A stretch of DNA of 37,455 bases, from positions 1 to 37,455 of the forward strand of contig SKGE01000022.1 in NCBI GenBank assembly GCA_007117625.1, in the 5' to 3' direction. The position numbers and the translations under genes are program-made. This DNA comes from Candidatus Izemoplasma sp. (GTDB lineage Bacteria > Bacillota_I > Bacilli_A > Izemoplasmatales > Izemoplasmataceae). This document shows, piece by piece, positions 29,042-37,455 of this stretch (its first letter is position 1; every line of letters begins with the position of its first letter). The notes below the pieces were generated by a model that was not told the DNA's origin, searched no databases, and worked only from the letters and a program-made list of their open reading frames with translations.

Positions 29042-30529
29042 CTAGTATAACTTAGAATATTTTTCTTTTAAATACTGAATATAATAGCTAGGGTTAAACG
29101 CCTCACCTGTAACCATCTCAAGAATTTCTAACGGCTTTTTCGTCGAGCCAAAACAATGAATCTTTTCCTTTAACCACTGGTTAATTTCCTCAATATTATT
29201 CTCGCGAACCAAACGTTCAAAATCAATCTCTTTGATTAACGTATAGTAGATTTGAGCTGCATAAGCACTTCCTAATGCATAGGTTGGAAAATACCCAAAC
29301 ATCCCTGCACTCCAATGCACATCTTGAAGTAATCCATCACTGTCTTTTGTTGGTTCAATGTTCAAATATTGCTTCATTTTTGCATTCCAAATACTTGGAA
29401 GTTCTTCTAAATCAACACCTTCATCGAAAATCATACGTTCAATTTCATAGCGGATTAAGATGTGCAATGGATACGTTAGCTCATCCGCCTCAACACGAAT
29501 AAACGTTTCATCTACCTTGTTTATGCCGCGATAGAAATCATCAAGGGACACATCTCTAAGCTGCGTCTTAAACATCGCTTGTAGTTTCGGGTAATGCGCC
29601 TCCCAAAAAGCCTTACTACGTCCTATCATGTTTTCATAAAACCGTGATTGTGACTCATGAACTCCCATTGATGCGCCACCGTTTAAATTCGTCATATCTA
29701 ATGCAGGATCAATGTTTTGTTCATAAAGGGCATGCCCAAGTTCATGAATCGCTGCAAAAATACTTGAAAAAACAAAGTTTTCCAAATACCGAACTGTAAA
29801 ACGAACATCTTGTGAATGCGTGTTCCATGTAAACGGATGAACACTTTCTTTCAATAACCCACGATCATAGTCGTAATCGAAAACTTCCATCAAATATTCA
29901 ACAAAATCTTTTTGGGTCGCTTTATCATATGTATCAGTAATAAAACCATCATCTGTATCTTTTCGCTTTTCAAGCACCGTCTTCACAAATGGGACCAACT
30001 CTTCTTTAATCGCACCAAAGAACTGATCATAAAGTTCCATTGACATGCCTTCTTCAAAATCATCGAGCAAAACATTATACTTATCGTTTTGATCAGTTCG
30101 ATAAGCGATATGTTGCTTCTTCGCTTCAATAATTCTCTTAAGATATGGCTTAAAAATATCATAATCATCTTGTTCCTTCGCATCTTCCCAAATCCGTTGA
30201 CTAATGTTAATCAATTTAGAGTACTCAACATACTCTTCTTTAGGAATCTTGACTATTTTATCCAGAGCCTTTTTCGCGGTAATTATCTCTTTTTTCTTTA
30301 ACGTGTCAAACTCATCAATACGCTCTATCAAAGCATTTACCACTTCTTGATAGTCTTTTGATGTCATTAAACTAAAGTGTTCTCCACTAATTATACTTAG
30401 CATCTCAGCGCGATGCGGAAAACATTTCTTTGGAGCTTCTGTATTCGAGTCCCAACTCGCAATACTCAAAACCATCCCATAAGCTTTTTGTTGCTTTTGA
30501 AACACTTTAAACTGTTTAAATAATTCCAT
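29042..30529 (-). CDS. M32 family metallocarboxypeptidase
   Basis: HELGHALYEQNI (HEXXH), GVHESQSRFYENMIGRSKAFWE, AGMFGYFPTYALGSAYAAQ. Confidence 0.95.
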   Translation of the reverse strand: MELFKQFKVFQKQQKAYGMVLSIASWDSNTEAPKKCFPHRAEMLSIISGEHFSLMTSKDYQEVVNALIERIDEFDTLKKKEIITAKKALDKIVKIPKEEYVEYSKLINISQRIWEDAKEQDDYDIFKPYLKRIIEAKKQHIAYRTDQNDKYNVLLDDFEEGMSMELYDQFFGAIKEELVPFVKTVLEKRKDTDDGFITDTYDKATQKDFVEYLMEVFDYDYDRGLLKESVHPFTWNTHSQDVRFTVRYLENFVFSSIFAAIHELGHALYEQNIDPALDMTNLNGGASMGVHESQSRFYENMIGRSKAFWEAHYPKLQAMFKTQLRDVSLDDFYRGINKVDETFIRVEADELTYPLHILIRYEIERMIFDEGVDLEELPSIWNAKMKQYLNIEPTKDSDGLLQDVHWSAGMFGYFPTYALGSAYAAQIYYTLIKEIDFERLVRENNIEEINQWLKEKIHCFGSTKKPLEILEMVTGEAFNPSYYIQYLKEKYSKLY

Positions 30530-30560
30530 CTCAAATCCTCCTTAAATCATATAAAAAAGC

Positions 30561-30593
30561 TAAAAATGGTGCGCATCAAGTGATACGCACCAT
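30561..30593 (-). terminator. Intrinsic terminator after fhs
   Basis: ATGGTGCGcATCA ag TGATaCGCACCAT then T-rich on the minus strand. Confidence 0.8.
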
Positions 30594-30598
30594 CGATA

Positions 30599-32272
30599 TT
30601 AAAATAGTCCTTTAGCGTTTCCTTCGTCATCGATATCCATCTGCATTGCCGCAGGTACTTTAGGTAATCCTGGCATCGTCATCATTTCTCCTGTTAATGC
30701 CACAATGAACCCCGCACCAATAGATGGTCTTAACTCGCGGACCGTAATGGTGAAATCTCTTGGTCTTCCATAAACTTTAGGGTCGTCTGATAATGACATT
30801 TGTGTTTTCGCCATACAAACTTGTAGTTTATCCCAACCCTCGCGTTTATATTTCTTAAGCTGTGTTCGCGCCTGTTTACTAAAATTAACACCTTTTGCAC
30901 CATAAACAGTTTTAGCAATTTTTTCAATTTTGACTTCAAGAGAATCTTCCATGTCATACATACGTGTAAACTTTTTCGTATTATTATCGATCGCATCAAT
31001 AACTTTATGTGCTAAATCAACAGCACCATCGCCACCCTTTTCCCACACTTGAGAGACTGAATATGGATGGTTGTTTTGAGATAACCAAGCTTCTAGCGCC
31101 TCAACCTCAGCATCTGTATCATTCACAAAGTGATTAATCGCAACGACATACGGTAAATTAAATGCTTGAATCGTTTCTATATGTTTTTCTAAATTTTCAA
31201 TACCCGCTTTAAGCGCATCAACGTTTTCTTCACCTAAATCGTTTTTCTTCACACCGCCATGCATTTTTAAAGCACGAATCGTGGCGACAATAACAACCGC
31301 ACTCGGGTCAAATCCAGCTTGTGCCGTTTTAATATCTAAAAACTTTTCAGCGCCTAAATCCGCACCGAATCCAGCTTCAGTAATAACATAATCTGCAAGC
31401 TTGCGTCCCATATTTGTCGCAATAATACTATTACATCCATGGGCAATATTCGCAAATGGTCCACCATGAACTAGCGCCGGTGTGTTTTCAAGCGTTTGCA
31501 CCAAATTCGGCTTAATAGCATCCTTTAAAATTAGCGTAACAGCTCCTTCGGCCCCTAAGTCACCAACAGTCACAACTTTTCTATCATAGGTATATCCTAA
31601 AACAATACGCTTCACTCTAGCCTTTAAATCATGTAAGTCTTTTGCAAGACACAAGACTGCCATAATCTCACTCGCAACTGTAATATTAAATCCATCTTCA
31701 CGTGGCAACGAGTTCCCAATACCACCAAGACCAACAACCACCTGACGCAACGCGCGGTCATTCATATCTAACGCACGTTTCCAAGTAATGCGGCGTGGAT
31801 CAATATTTAAATCATTTCCTTGATGAATATGATTATCGATCATCGCGCTGATCGCATTGGTCGCCGTCGTAATCGCATGAATGTCTCCTGTGAAATGTAA
31901 ATTCAGATCTTCCATCGGAACCACTTGCGCATGTCCGCCACCAGCGGCACCACCTTTCACACCCATAACCGGACCAAAAGAAGGCTCACGTAAAGCAATA
32001 ATAGCATTCTTTCCAACTTTGCTGAAAGCTTGTCCAAGCCCAACGGTTGTCGTTGATTTTCCCTCACCTGCCGGCGTTGGGTTAATCGCAGTAACCAAAA
32101 TAACTTTGCCGTCGTTTTCTTTTTCAAGACGCTTTTGAACATCTAAACTAATCTTCGCTTTATAATTACCATAAAGTTCAATATCATCTAATCCAAGGCC
32201 AAGCTTCTTTGCAATATCAACAATCTTTTCCATTTTTGCTTGTTGCGCTATCTTCAAATCAATATTTTCCAT
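30599..32272 (-). CDS. fhs: Formate-tetrahydrofolate ligase
   Basis: [60 protein letters not shown]; start at [11 protein letters not shown]. Confidence 0.97.
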   Translation of the reverse strand: MENIDLKIAQQAKMEKIVDIAKKLGLGLDDIELYGNYKAKISLDVQKRLEKENDGKVILVTAINPTPAGEGKSTTTVGLGQAFSKVGKNAIIALREPSFGPVMGVKGGAAGGGHAQVVPMEDLNLHFTGDIHAITTATNAISAMIDNHIHQGNDLNIDPRRITWKRALDMNDRALRQVVVGLGGIGNSLPREDGFNITVASEIMAVLCLAKDLHDLKARVKRIVLGYTYDRKVVTVGDLGAEGAVTLILKDAIKPNLVQTLENTPALVHGGPFANIAHGCNSIIATNMGRKLADYVITEAGFGADLGAEKFLDIKTAQAGFDPSAVVIVATIRALKMHGGVKKNDLGEENVDALKAGIENLEKHIETIQAFNLPYVVAINHFVNDTDAEVEALEAWLSQNNHPYSVSQVWEKGGDGAVDLAHKVIDAIDNNTKKFTRMYDMEDSLEVKIEKIAKTVYGAKGVNFSKQARTQLKKYKREGWDKLQVCMAKTQMSLSDDPKVYGRPRDFTITVRELRPSIGAGFIVALTGEMMTMPGLPKVPAAMQMDIDDEGNAKGLF

Positions 32273-32426
32273 AAAACCCTCCAATATTATAGTGACTATC
32301 AATTACATATTATGACACATTTCACCCCCACTTTCAACCAAAAACTAAAACGCTTTCAAAACTAAACATGTAGAAAAAAACCTATGTATTGTATAATAAA
32401 AATAACCTTAACCTAGGAGCGGTACC

Positions 32427-33692
32427 ATGCGATACGATGTCGAAATCAAACCAAGTACACTACGCGGTTCCCTACAAGCACCCCCTTCAAAAAGCATGTT
32501 ACATCGTGCGATCTTTTGTGCAGCACTTTCTAAAGGCAAATCCGTCATCCGGAATTTCGCCACTAGCAAAGACATCGAAGCAACACTGAACATCGCCAAA
32601 GCCCTAGGCGCCAACATAAAAATTAAAGGTTCACAACTCACCATAGAAGGATCCCAAGGCTTAACATCACCAAGCTACCCAATCGACATACACGAGTCTG
32701 CAACAACACTCAGACTAGCAATCCCACTCTTTTTCTTACTCGGAAAAACAACCCGCTTTACCGCTTCAGATTCTTTAATAAAACGCCCTTTAACGACCTA
32801 TGAAACGCTCTTCGCAAACACCATTACCTTCGAACAAAACACCATTACCATAAAACATAGCCTGCAACCTCAAAAATATAAACTTAAAAACCCATCAAGC
32901 TCACAATTTATCAGTGGTCTACTTTTAGCTTTACCACTGCTAGAAAACGACAGTACCATCATTGTAAAAAATCCACCTTCAAAAAACTATATATCGCTTA
33001 CTATCGATATCTTAAAACAATTTAACATCGACATAACATTGATTAAAAACGGCTATCACATCCCAGGTAGACAAACCTATAAATCAACCGATATAACCAT
33101 AGATGGTGATTACTCACAAGCAGCATTCTTTTTAACCGCAGGACTGCTTCACACTTCAGTCACCCTAACAGGACTTCCTGACAACCACCTCCATGCAGAC
33201 CAAAAGTTTATCGATATCGTCCTCGCCTCCAAAGGAAACATAAAAAAACAAGGAAATCGCATAACAGCGAGAAAAAGCGTTCTTTCAAAACAAGTTATAT
33301 CAATCGATGAAAGCCCTGATTTAGGACCGATTCTAGCATTGCTTTTAAGTTACGCAAAAGGGCGTAGCAAACTCATCGAAGCAAAACGACTAAAATTCAA
33401 AGAATCCAATCGATTAGAAACTACAAAAGCCGCTCTAAACGCAATTGGCGCAGACATCACCGTAAAAAACAATACCCTCATCATCCATCCGATTTCAAAA
33501 CTTCTAGGGGATAAACACATCTCTTCAATGAACGATCATCGCATCGCGATGACCCTAGCCATTGCTGCGACAACAGCGTTAAGACCGATTCGCATCATCG
33601 ATGCTCACGTCGTAGAAAAGTCTTATCCAAGCTTTTTTGAAGACCTCAAAACACTCGGAGCAGACTTGAAAATCATCAAAAGGAGCGAATAA
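32427..33692 (+). CDS. aroA: 3-phosphoshikimate 1-carboxyvinyltransferase (EPSP synthase)
   Basis: APPSKSMLHRAIFCAALSKGKS, ESATTLRLAIPL, DGDYSQAAFFLTAG, RLKFKESNRLETTKAAL, NDHRIAMTLAIAA. Confidence 0.95.
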   Translation: MRYDVEIKPSTLRGSLQAPPSKSMLHRAIFCAALSKGKSVIRNFATSKDIEATLNIAKALGANIKIKGSQLTIEGSQGLTSPSYPIDIHESATTLRLAIPLFFLLGKTTRFTASDSLIKRPLTTYETLFANTITFEQNTITIKHSLQPQKYKLKNPSSSQFISGLLLALPLLENDSTIIVKNPPSKNYISLTIDILKQFNIDITLIKNGYHIPGRQTYKSTDITIDGDYSQAAFFLTAGLLHTSVTLTGLPDNHLHADQKFIDIVLASKGNIKKQGNRITARKSVLSKQVISIDESPDLGPILALLLSYAKGRSKLIEAKRLKFKESNRLETTKAALNAIGADITVKNNTLIIHPISKLLGDKHISSMNDHRIAMTLAIAATTALRPIRIIDAHVVEKSYPSFFEDLKTLGADLKIIKRSE

Positions 33693-33693
33693 A

Positions 33694-34677
33694 ATGACCT
33701 CCATAACACTAAACATTGATTCTAATAGTTATCCAATTCACATCACAAACCACATTTTCGAACACTTAACAACCTCTACCAAAGAAGATTACCTACTGCT
33801 AATAGACGACTATTTCTCTTCATCAGAAGTCAAAAAGTACACTGCGAACCTTCCTATCAAGCATGTCATCCGCTTGAAAGCCGGAGAAACATTGAAAAGC
33901 TTAGAAAACTATCAAAACGTGCTCCAAGAAATGCTAGAAAAACAGTTTACAAAAAACACCACCATCATCGCAGTAGGCGGTGGAACCATCGGAGACTTTG
34001 CAGGATTCATCGCAGCAACGTATCAACGAGGCATCTCATACATCCAAGTCCCAACGACTTTACTTGCGATGGTCGATGCAAGCATCGGTGGTAAAACCGC
34101 ATTAAACCTTCACGCTATTAAAAACGTTCTCGGAGCATTTCACCAACCAACAGCCGTCTATATCAACACCGATTACCTTAATACACTCCCACAAATCCAG
34201 CTATCAAACGGCTATGCAGAAATCATTAAAATGGCGATGATTAAAGATAAAACACTCCTTGAAGACTTAAAAACAAACACCCACATATCGACAATCATCA
34301 AAAAAGCCTTGTTCATCAAAAAAGCCATCGTTGAAAAAGACCCTTACGATTCAGCTGAACGAAAACTGCTTAACTACGGCCACACTATAGGCCACGCTTT
34401 AGAAAGCTATCACAGCTATAAAATATTACACGGATTTTGTGTTGCAAAAGGTATTAAACAAATGATCAAAGGCAAAGCGTTTGAAGAAGAAATCGTTTCT
34501 CTGTTTAAAAGATATCATCTAAACGAAGAGATTTCCTACGATAAAGATAAACTCTATAACTTTATTCTACACGATAAAAAACGTCAACAATCAACCATTA
34601 CTTTAGCCATCGTTGAAACACTCGGAGAAGGCAAACTCGTTTCGATTCCAATCGAAGCTATTAAAACTTATTTATAA
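33694..34677 (+). CDS. aroB: 3-dehydroquinate synthase
   Basis: AVGGGTIGDFAGFIAATYQRGISYIQVPTTLLAMVDASIGGKTALN, EIIKMAMI, LNYGHTIGHALES. Confidence 0.96.
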   Translation: MTSITLNIDSNSYPIHITNHIFEHLTTSTKEDYLLLIDDYFSSSEVKKYTANLPIKHVIRLKAGETLKSLENYQNVLQEMLEKQFTKNTTIIAVGGGTIGDFAGFIAATYQRGISYIQVPTTLLAMVDASIGGKTALNLHAIKNVLGAFHQPTAVYINTDYLNTLPQIQLSNGYAEIIKMAMIKDKTLLEDLKTNTHISTIIKKALFIKKAIVEKDPYDSAERKLLNYGHTIGHALESYHSYKILHGFCVAKGIKQMIKGKAFEEEIVSLFKRYHLNEEISYDKDKLYNFILHDKKRQQSTITLAIVETLGEGKLVSIPIEAIKTYL

Positions 34678-34687
34678 GGAGGCTTTT

Positions 34688-35764
34688 ATGAGCACATTCG
34701 GAAGCGCCATCCCAATCAGCTTGTTTGGAGAAAGCCACCAAGCGTTGATCGGTATTACCATTCACAACCTACCAGCAGGGGTTGAGCTAGATTTAGACGA
34801 AGTTCAAAACGCTTTAAATCGACGAAAACCACACGCTGATTACCACAGTGCAAGAAAAGAACCCGACACTTTTACAATTGTATCTGGTTTTTTTAATCAT
34901 AAAACTACAGGAGCACCCCTTACCATCCTTATTGAGAATAAAGACGTTAAAAGCGACACCTACGAACAAAACATCATACGGCCAGGAACCTCAGACTATC
35001 CAGCAAAAATAAAATATCAAAATTATAACGATTACCGTGGTTCAGGACATTTCTCAGGACGGTTAACTGCACCCCTAGTAGCTTTAGGTGAAATATCAAA
35101 CCAACTCCTCGCACAAAAAAACATTTATGTAGGATCATCGATCAAACAGTTGTACCAGACAAAATTCGATAGTTTAGAGCCGACAGAAAAAAATATAAAA
35201 AGCCTATATTATAGCGGTTTCCCTGCTCTTGAACCGAATAAAACAAAGTGTATTAATACGATTTTATCAATCAAAAATACAAATGATTCAATCGGCGGTA
35301 TATTAGAAACCTACATTTTAAACCTTCCCATTGGATTAGGAGAGCCCTTCTTCAATGGCTTCGATAGCTTTTTATCGCATGTCATCCTTTCAATACCCTC
35401 GATCAAGGGAATCAGTTTTGGCGATGGGTTCAGTTTAGCTTCACAGCTTGGTTCTCAAGCAAACGATCCCTTAACGATAAACGCTAATAAAATAACCTTT
35501 GAGAAAAACGCTATGGGTGGTACACTAGGCGGACTAACCACAGGTCAACCCATCAAATTCCAAACAGTTATAAAACCCACACCTTCTATCGGCATTCCAC
35601 AACGCACGATAAACACCGATCAAAACAAAAATATCACCTACACCATTAACGGACGTCATGACCCATGCATTGTCCCTAGAGTGGCCCCTGTAATAAACGC
35701 TTTATCTTACTATGCAGTGTTAGAATTTATGATAAGAAATGAGGGTTATCAGTGGATAAAATAA
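34688..35764 (+). CDS. aroC: Chorismate synthase
   Basis: IPISLFGESHQALIGITIHNLPAGVELD, RRKPHADYHSARKEPD, YNDYRGSGHFSGRLTAPLVALG, GRHDPCIVPRVAPVI. Confidence 0.95.
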   Translation: MSTFGSAIPISLFGESHQALIGITIHNLPAGVELDLDEVQNALNRRKPHADYHSARKEPDTFTIVSGFFNHKTTGAPLTILIENKDVKSDTYEQNIIRPGTSDYPAKIKYQNYNDYRGSGHFSGRLTAPLVALGEISNQLLAQKNIYVGSSIKQLYQTKFDSLEPTEKNIKSLYYSGFPALEPNKTKCINTILSIKNTNDSIGGILETYILNLPIGLGEPFFNGFDSFLSHVILSIPSIKGISFGDGFSLASQLGSQANDPLTINANKITFEKNAMGGTLGGLTTGQPIKFQTVIKPTPSIGIPQRTINTDQNKNITYTINGRHDPCIVPRVAPVINALSYYAVLEFMIRNEGYQWIK

Positions 35765-36003
35765 CAACCATTAGAACTACCATAGACTCAATCGATAAAC
35801 AAATCATGACATTATTAGAAAAACGTTTTACGCTTGTCGAAGAAATCGGTGAACTTAAAAAAGCAACACAGCAATCAATCACCGACACTTCACGTGAAGC
35901 AACAATATACACACAATGTCAAACCTTCAGATATCCTAATGAGATCAAAGGCGTGTATAAAACCATCATCACAAACAGCAAGAACCTTCAGCGAAAGGAT
36001 TGA
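35752..36003 (+). CDS. Chorismate mutase (AroQ-fold, stand-alone)
   Basis: GTG start; IRTTIDSIDKQIMTLLEKRFTLVEEIGELKKAT...ITDTSREATIYTQC...IKGVYKTIITNSKNLQ, CM type II pattern. Confidence 0.85.
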   Translation: MDKITTIRTTIDSIDKQIMTLLEKRFTLVEEIGELKKATQQSITDTSREATIYTQCQTFRYPNEIKGVYKTIITNSKNLQRKD

Positions 36004-36008
36004 TCCCT

Positions 36009-37277
36009 ATGTATGGCTTACTCGGTAAAAATTTAAAACACAGTCTCTCTAAAGATATCCATGAGTTTCTAGGCACGGATGATTACCATCTCATTGAAAC
36101 CGAACATCCTGAAACTTTATTAAAATCACGGAAGTTTTTAGGCGTTAACATTACAATGCCTTTTAAACGTGACGTTGTTAAGTACTGTGATGTTTTAGAT
36201 GAAGGTGTGAAAATCACAAAGGTCGCGAACACCATTGTAAACCGCAATGGCACCCTTTATGCCTATAACACAGATTACGAAGCCCTAATTGAACTTCTAA
36301 AGAACCAGCTTTTAGACCCTAATGATCGTATTGCAATCCTTGGAAATGGCGCCACTGCAACCTCGATGAATGCAGCCTTCCAATCATTAGGCTATAAAAA
36401 TATAACCCACTATACGAGAACCCCAAAAGAAAATCAAAAACCCTTAAGCGATTTACCAAAAAACATCCATGTCCTAGCAAACACAACCCCTGTAGGTATG
36501 TATCCTAAAAACGATGGCTTTGAATCAATTGACTTTAGAGCATATCAAGATTTAAAGCTCGTCTTTGACGTTGTCTACAACCCTTTAAAAACCAACTTGA
36601 TCCTTGCTGCAGAAAAAGCTCAAATTAATACTTTAACAGGCCTGCCAATGCTTATTTTACAAGCCATTAAAAGCCATGTCTATTTCACTCAAAAAAACAC
36701 GGCCAACCTCTTGACAGAAGCGCTTTATAAATTTTTATTTTTAAAAACCGCAAACCTAGCCTTTATCGGTCTCCCGTACTCTGGCAAAACAACTTACGCA
36801 AAAATAATGGGAAACCGCTTAAATAAAACCTTTATAGATGTAGACCATGTTATCAAAAACGACACAAACTTATCGATTTCTGATCTATTTGAACAACAAG
36901 GAGAGGCTGCATTTAGAACCTTAGAAGCTAGTAAGACCATTCAAATTGCTGCTTCCTTAGGTCAATCGATTGGTACTGGTGGCGGGATTATTAAAAATGA
37001 AACCGCGATGCATGCTTTAAAACAAAATAGCATCATCATCTATTTAGACTTAGCAGATAGCTTATTAGAAGCCATACATTATCACGGAAGACCGCTTGCT
37101 AAAAATAAAGAATCCTTAATTGCACTTAAAAAAGAACGCGATGCTTTATATAGAAAACACGCAGACATCGTCATTTACAAAAGCACTTTACAGCACGATA
37201 CCATCATGCATCAAATCGAGGTGAAAATTCATGCATATATTGATTATCAATGGTCCCAACTTAAACTTGCTCGGTAA
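36009..37277 (+). CDS. Bifunctional shikimate dehydrogenase / shikimate kinase fusion (AroE-AroK)
   Basis: AroE part: MYGLLGKNLKHSLSKDIHEFLG, VNITMPFKRDVV, ANTTPVGMYP, GLPMLILQA. AroK part: FIGLPYSGKTTYAKIMG, FIDVDHVI, GEAAFRTLEA, IGTGGGII, GRPLA, ERDALYRKHAD. No stop between. Start at ATG 36009 with AAAGGA upstream (TTG at 36000 also possible). Confidence 0.93.
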   Translation: MYGLLGKNLKHSLSKDIHEFLGTDDYHLIETEHPETLLKSRKFLGVNITMPFKRDVVKYCDVLDEGVKITKVANTIVNRNGTLYAYNTDYEALIELLKNQLLDPNDRIAILGNGATATSMNAAFQSLGYKNITHYTRTPKENQKPLSDLPKNIHVLANTTPVGMYPKNDGFESIDFRAYQDLKLVFDVVYNPLKTNLILAAEKAQINTLTGLPMLILQAIKSHVYFTQKNTANLLTEALYKFLFLKTANLAFIGLPYSGKTTYAKIMGNRLNKTFIDVDHVIKNDTNLSISDLFEQQGEAAFRTLEASKTIQIAASLGQSIGTGGGIIKNETAMHALKQNSIIIYLDLADSLLEAIHYHGRPLAKNKESLIALKKERDALYRKHADIVIYKSTLQHDTIMHQIEVKIHAYIDYQWSQLKLAR

Positions 37278-37455
37278 ACGCGAACCTTCTATCTATGGTT
37301 CTAAAACGTATCCTGAATTAGAAAAAGCCCTTAACGAAGCTGCTTCGTCTTTAAACGTCACTGTAGAAATTCACCAAACCAACCTAGAAGGTATCATCAT
37401 TGACTTGCTCCACTATGCCGAACACAAAAATTTTCAAGGTGTTATCCTCAATGCA
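37231..37455 (+). CDS. aroQ: Type II 3-dehydroquinate dehydratase (3' end beyond window)
   Basis: My translation from ATG 37231: MHILIINGPNLNLLGKREPSIYGSKTYPELEKALNEAASSLNVTVEIHQTNLEGIIIDLLHYAEHKNFQGVILNA; NGPNLNLLGKREP...YG is the type II DHQase signature. Confidence 0.93.
   Translation, partial: MHILIINGPNLNLLGKREPSIYGSKTYPELEKALNEAASSLNVTVEIHQTNLEGIIIDLLHYAEHKNFQGVILNA

Noticed and set aside
32273-32426. Possible ZTP, T-box or other riboswitch upstream of fhs or aroA
   Set aside because: Only promoter-like elements seen; no conserved aptamer core recognised.
1-37455. Defence islands, prophage, transposons or secondary-metabolite clusters
   Set aside because: Every substantial ORF reads as housekeeping metabolism, translation/RNA modification or a membrane protein; no integrase, transposase, restriction, toxin-antitoxin or CRISPR signatures seen.

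Overview
The window looks like a chromosomal segment from a low-GC Firmicutes/Mollicutes-related bacterium. It uses standard TGA stops, and I saw no transposases, phage genes, CRISPR arrays, rRNAs or tRNAs. About 35 genes tile almost the whole window. Left to right they are: glnS (partial); a large membrane-anchored YpmS-like protein; a t6A cluster (tsaE-tsaB-[TIGR02206 membrane protein]-rimI-tsaD); a diacylglycerol kinase; pgi; ohr; an S1-domain protein; pgpA/nfu/yutD; ispF/ispD/fthC; a TM-PAS-degenerate-GGDEF protein directly downstream of the c-di-AMP synthase cdaA; class II RNR nrdJ; hflX; dus; hslO; glnA; pyrR-glyA; a guanine riboswitch plus NCS2 purine permease; purB; folD; fhs; and an aro operon (aroA-aroB-aroC-chorismate mutase-aroE::aroK fusion-aroQ). 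The strongest candidate for something undescribed is the cdaA partner at 12161-13306. It sits where cdaR/ybbR normally sits, its N-terminus resembles the CdaA membrane domain, and its PAS/degenerate-GGDEF portion resembles GdpP without the DHH phosphodiesterase. Also notable are the tandem YpmS-like protein, the AroE-AroK fusion, a perfect 12-bp hairpin in the glnA leader, and a strand-asymmetric composition that seems to shape protein sequences. All family calls come from reading the translations by eye; no searches were run.
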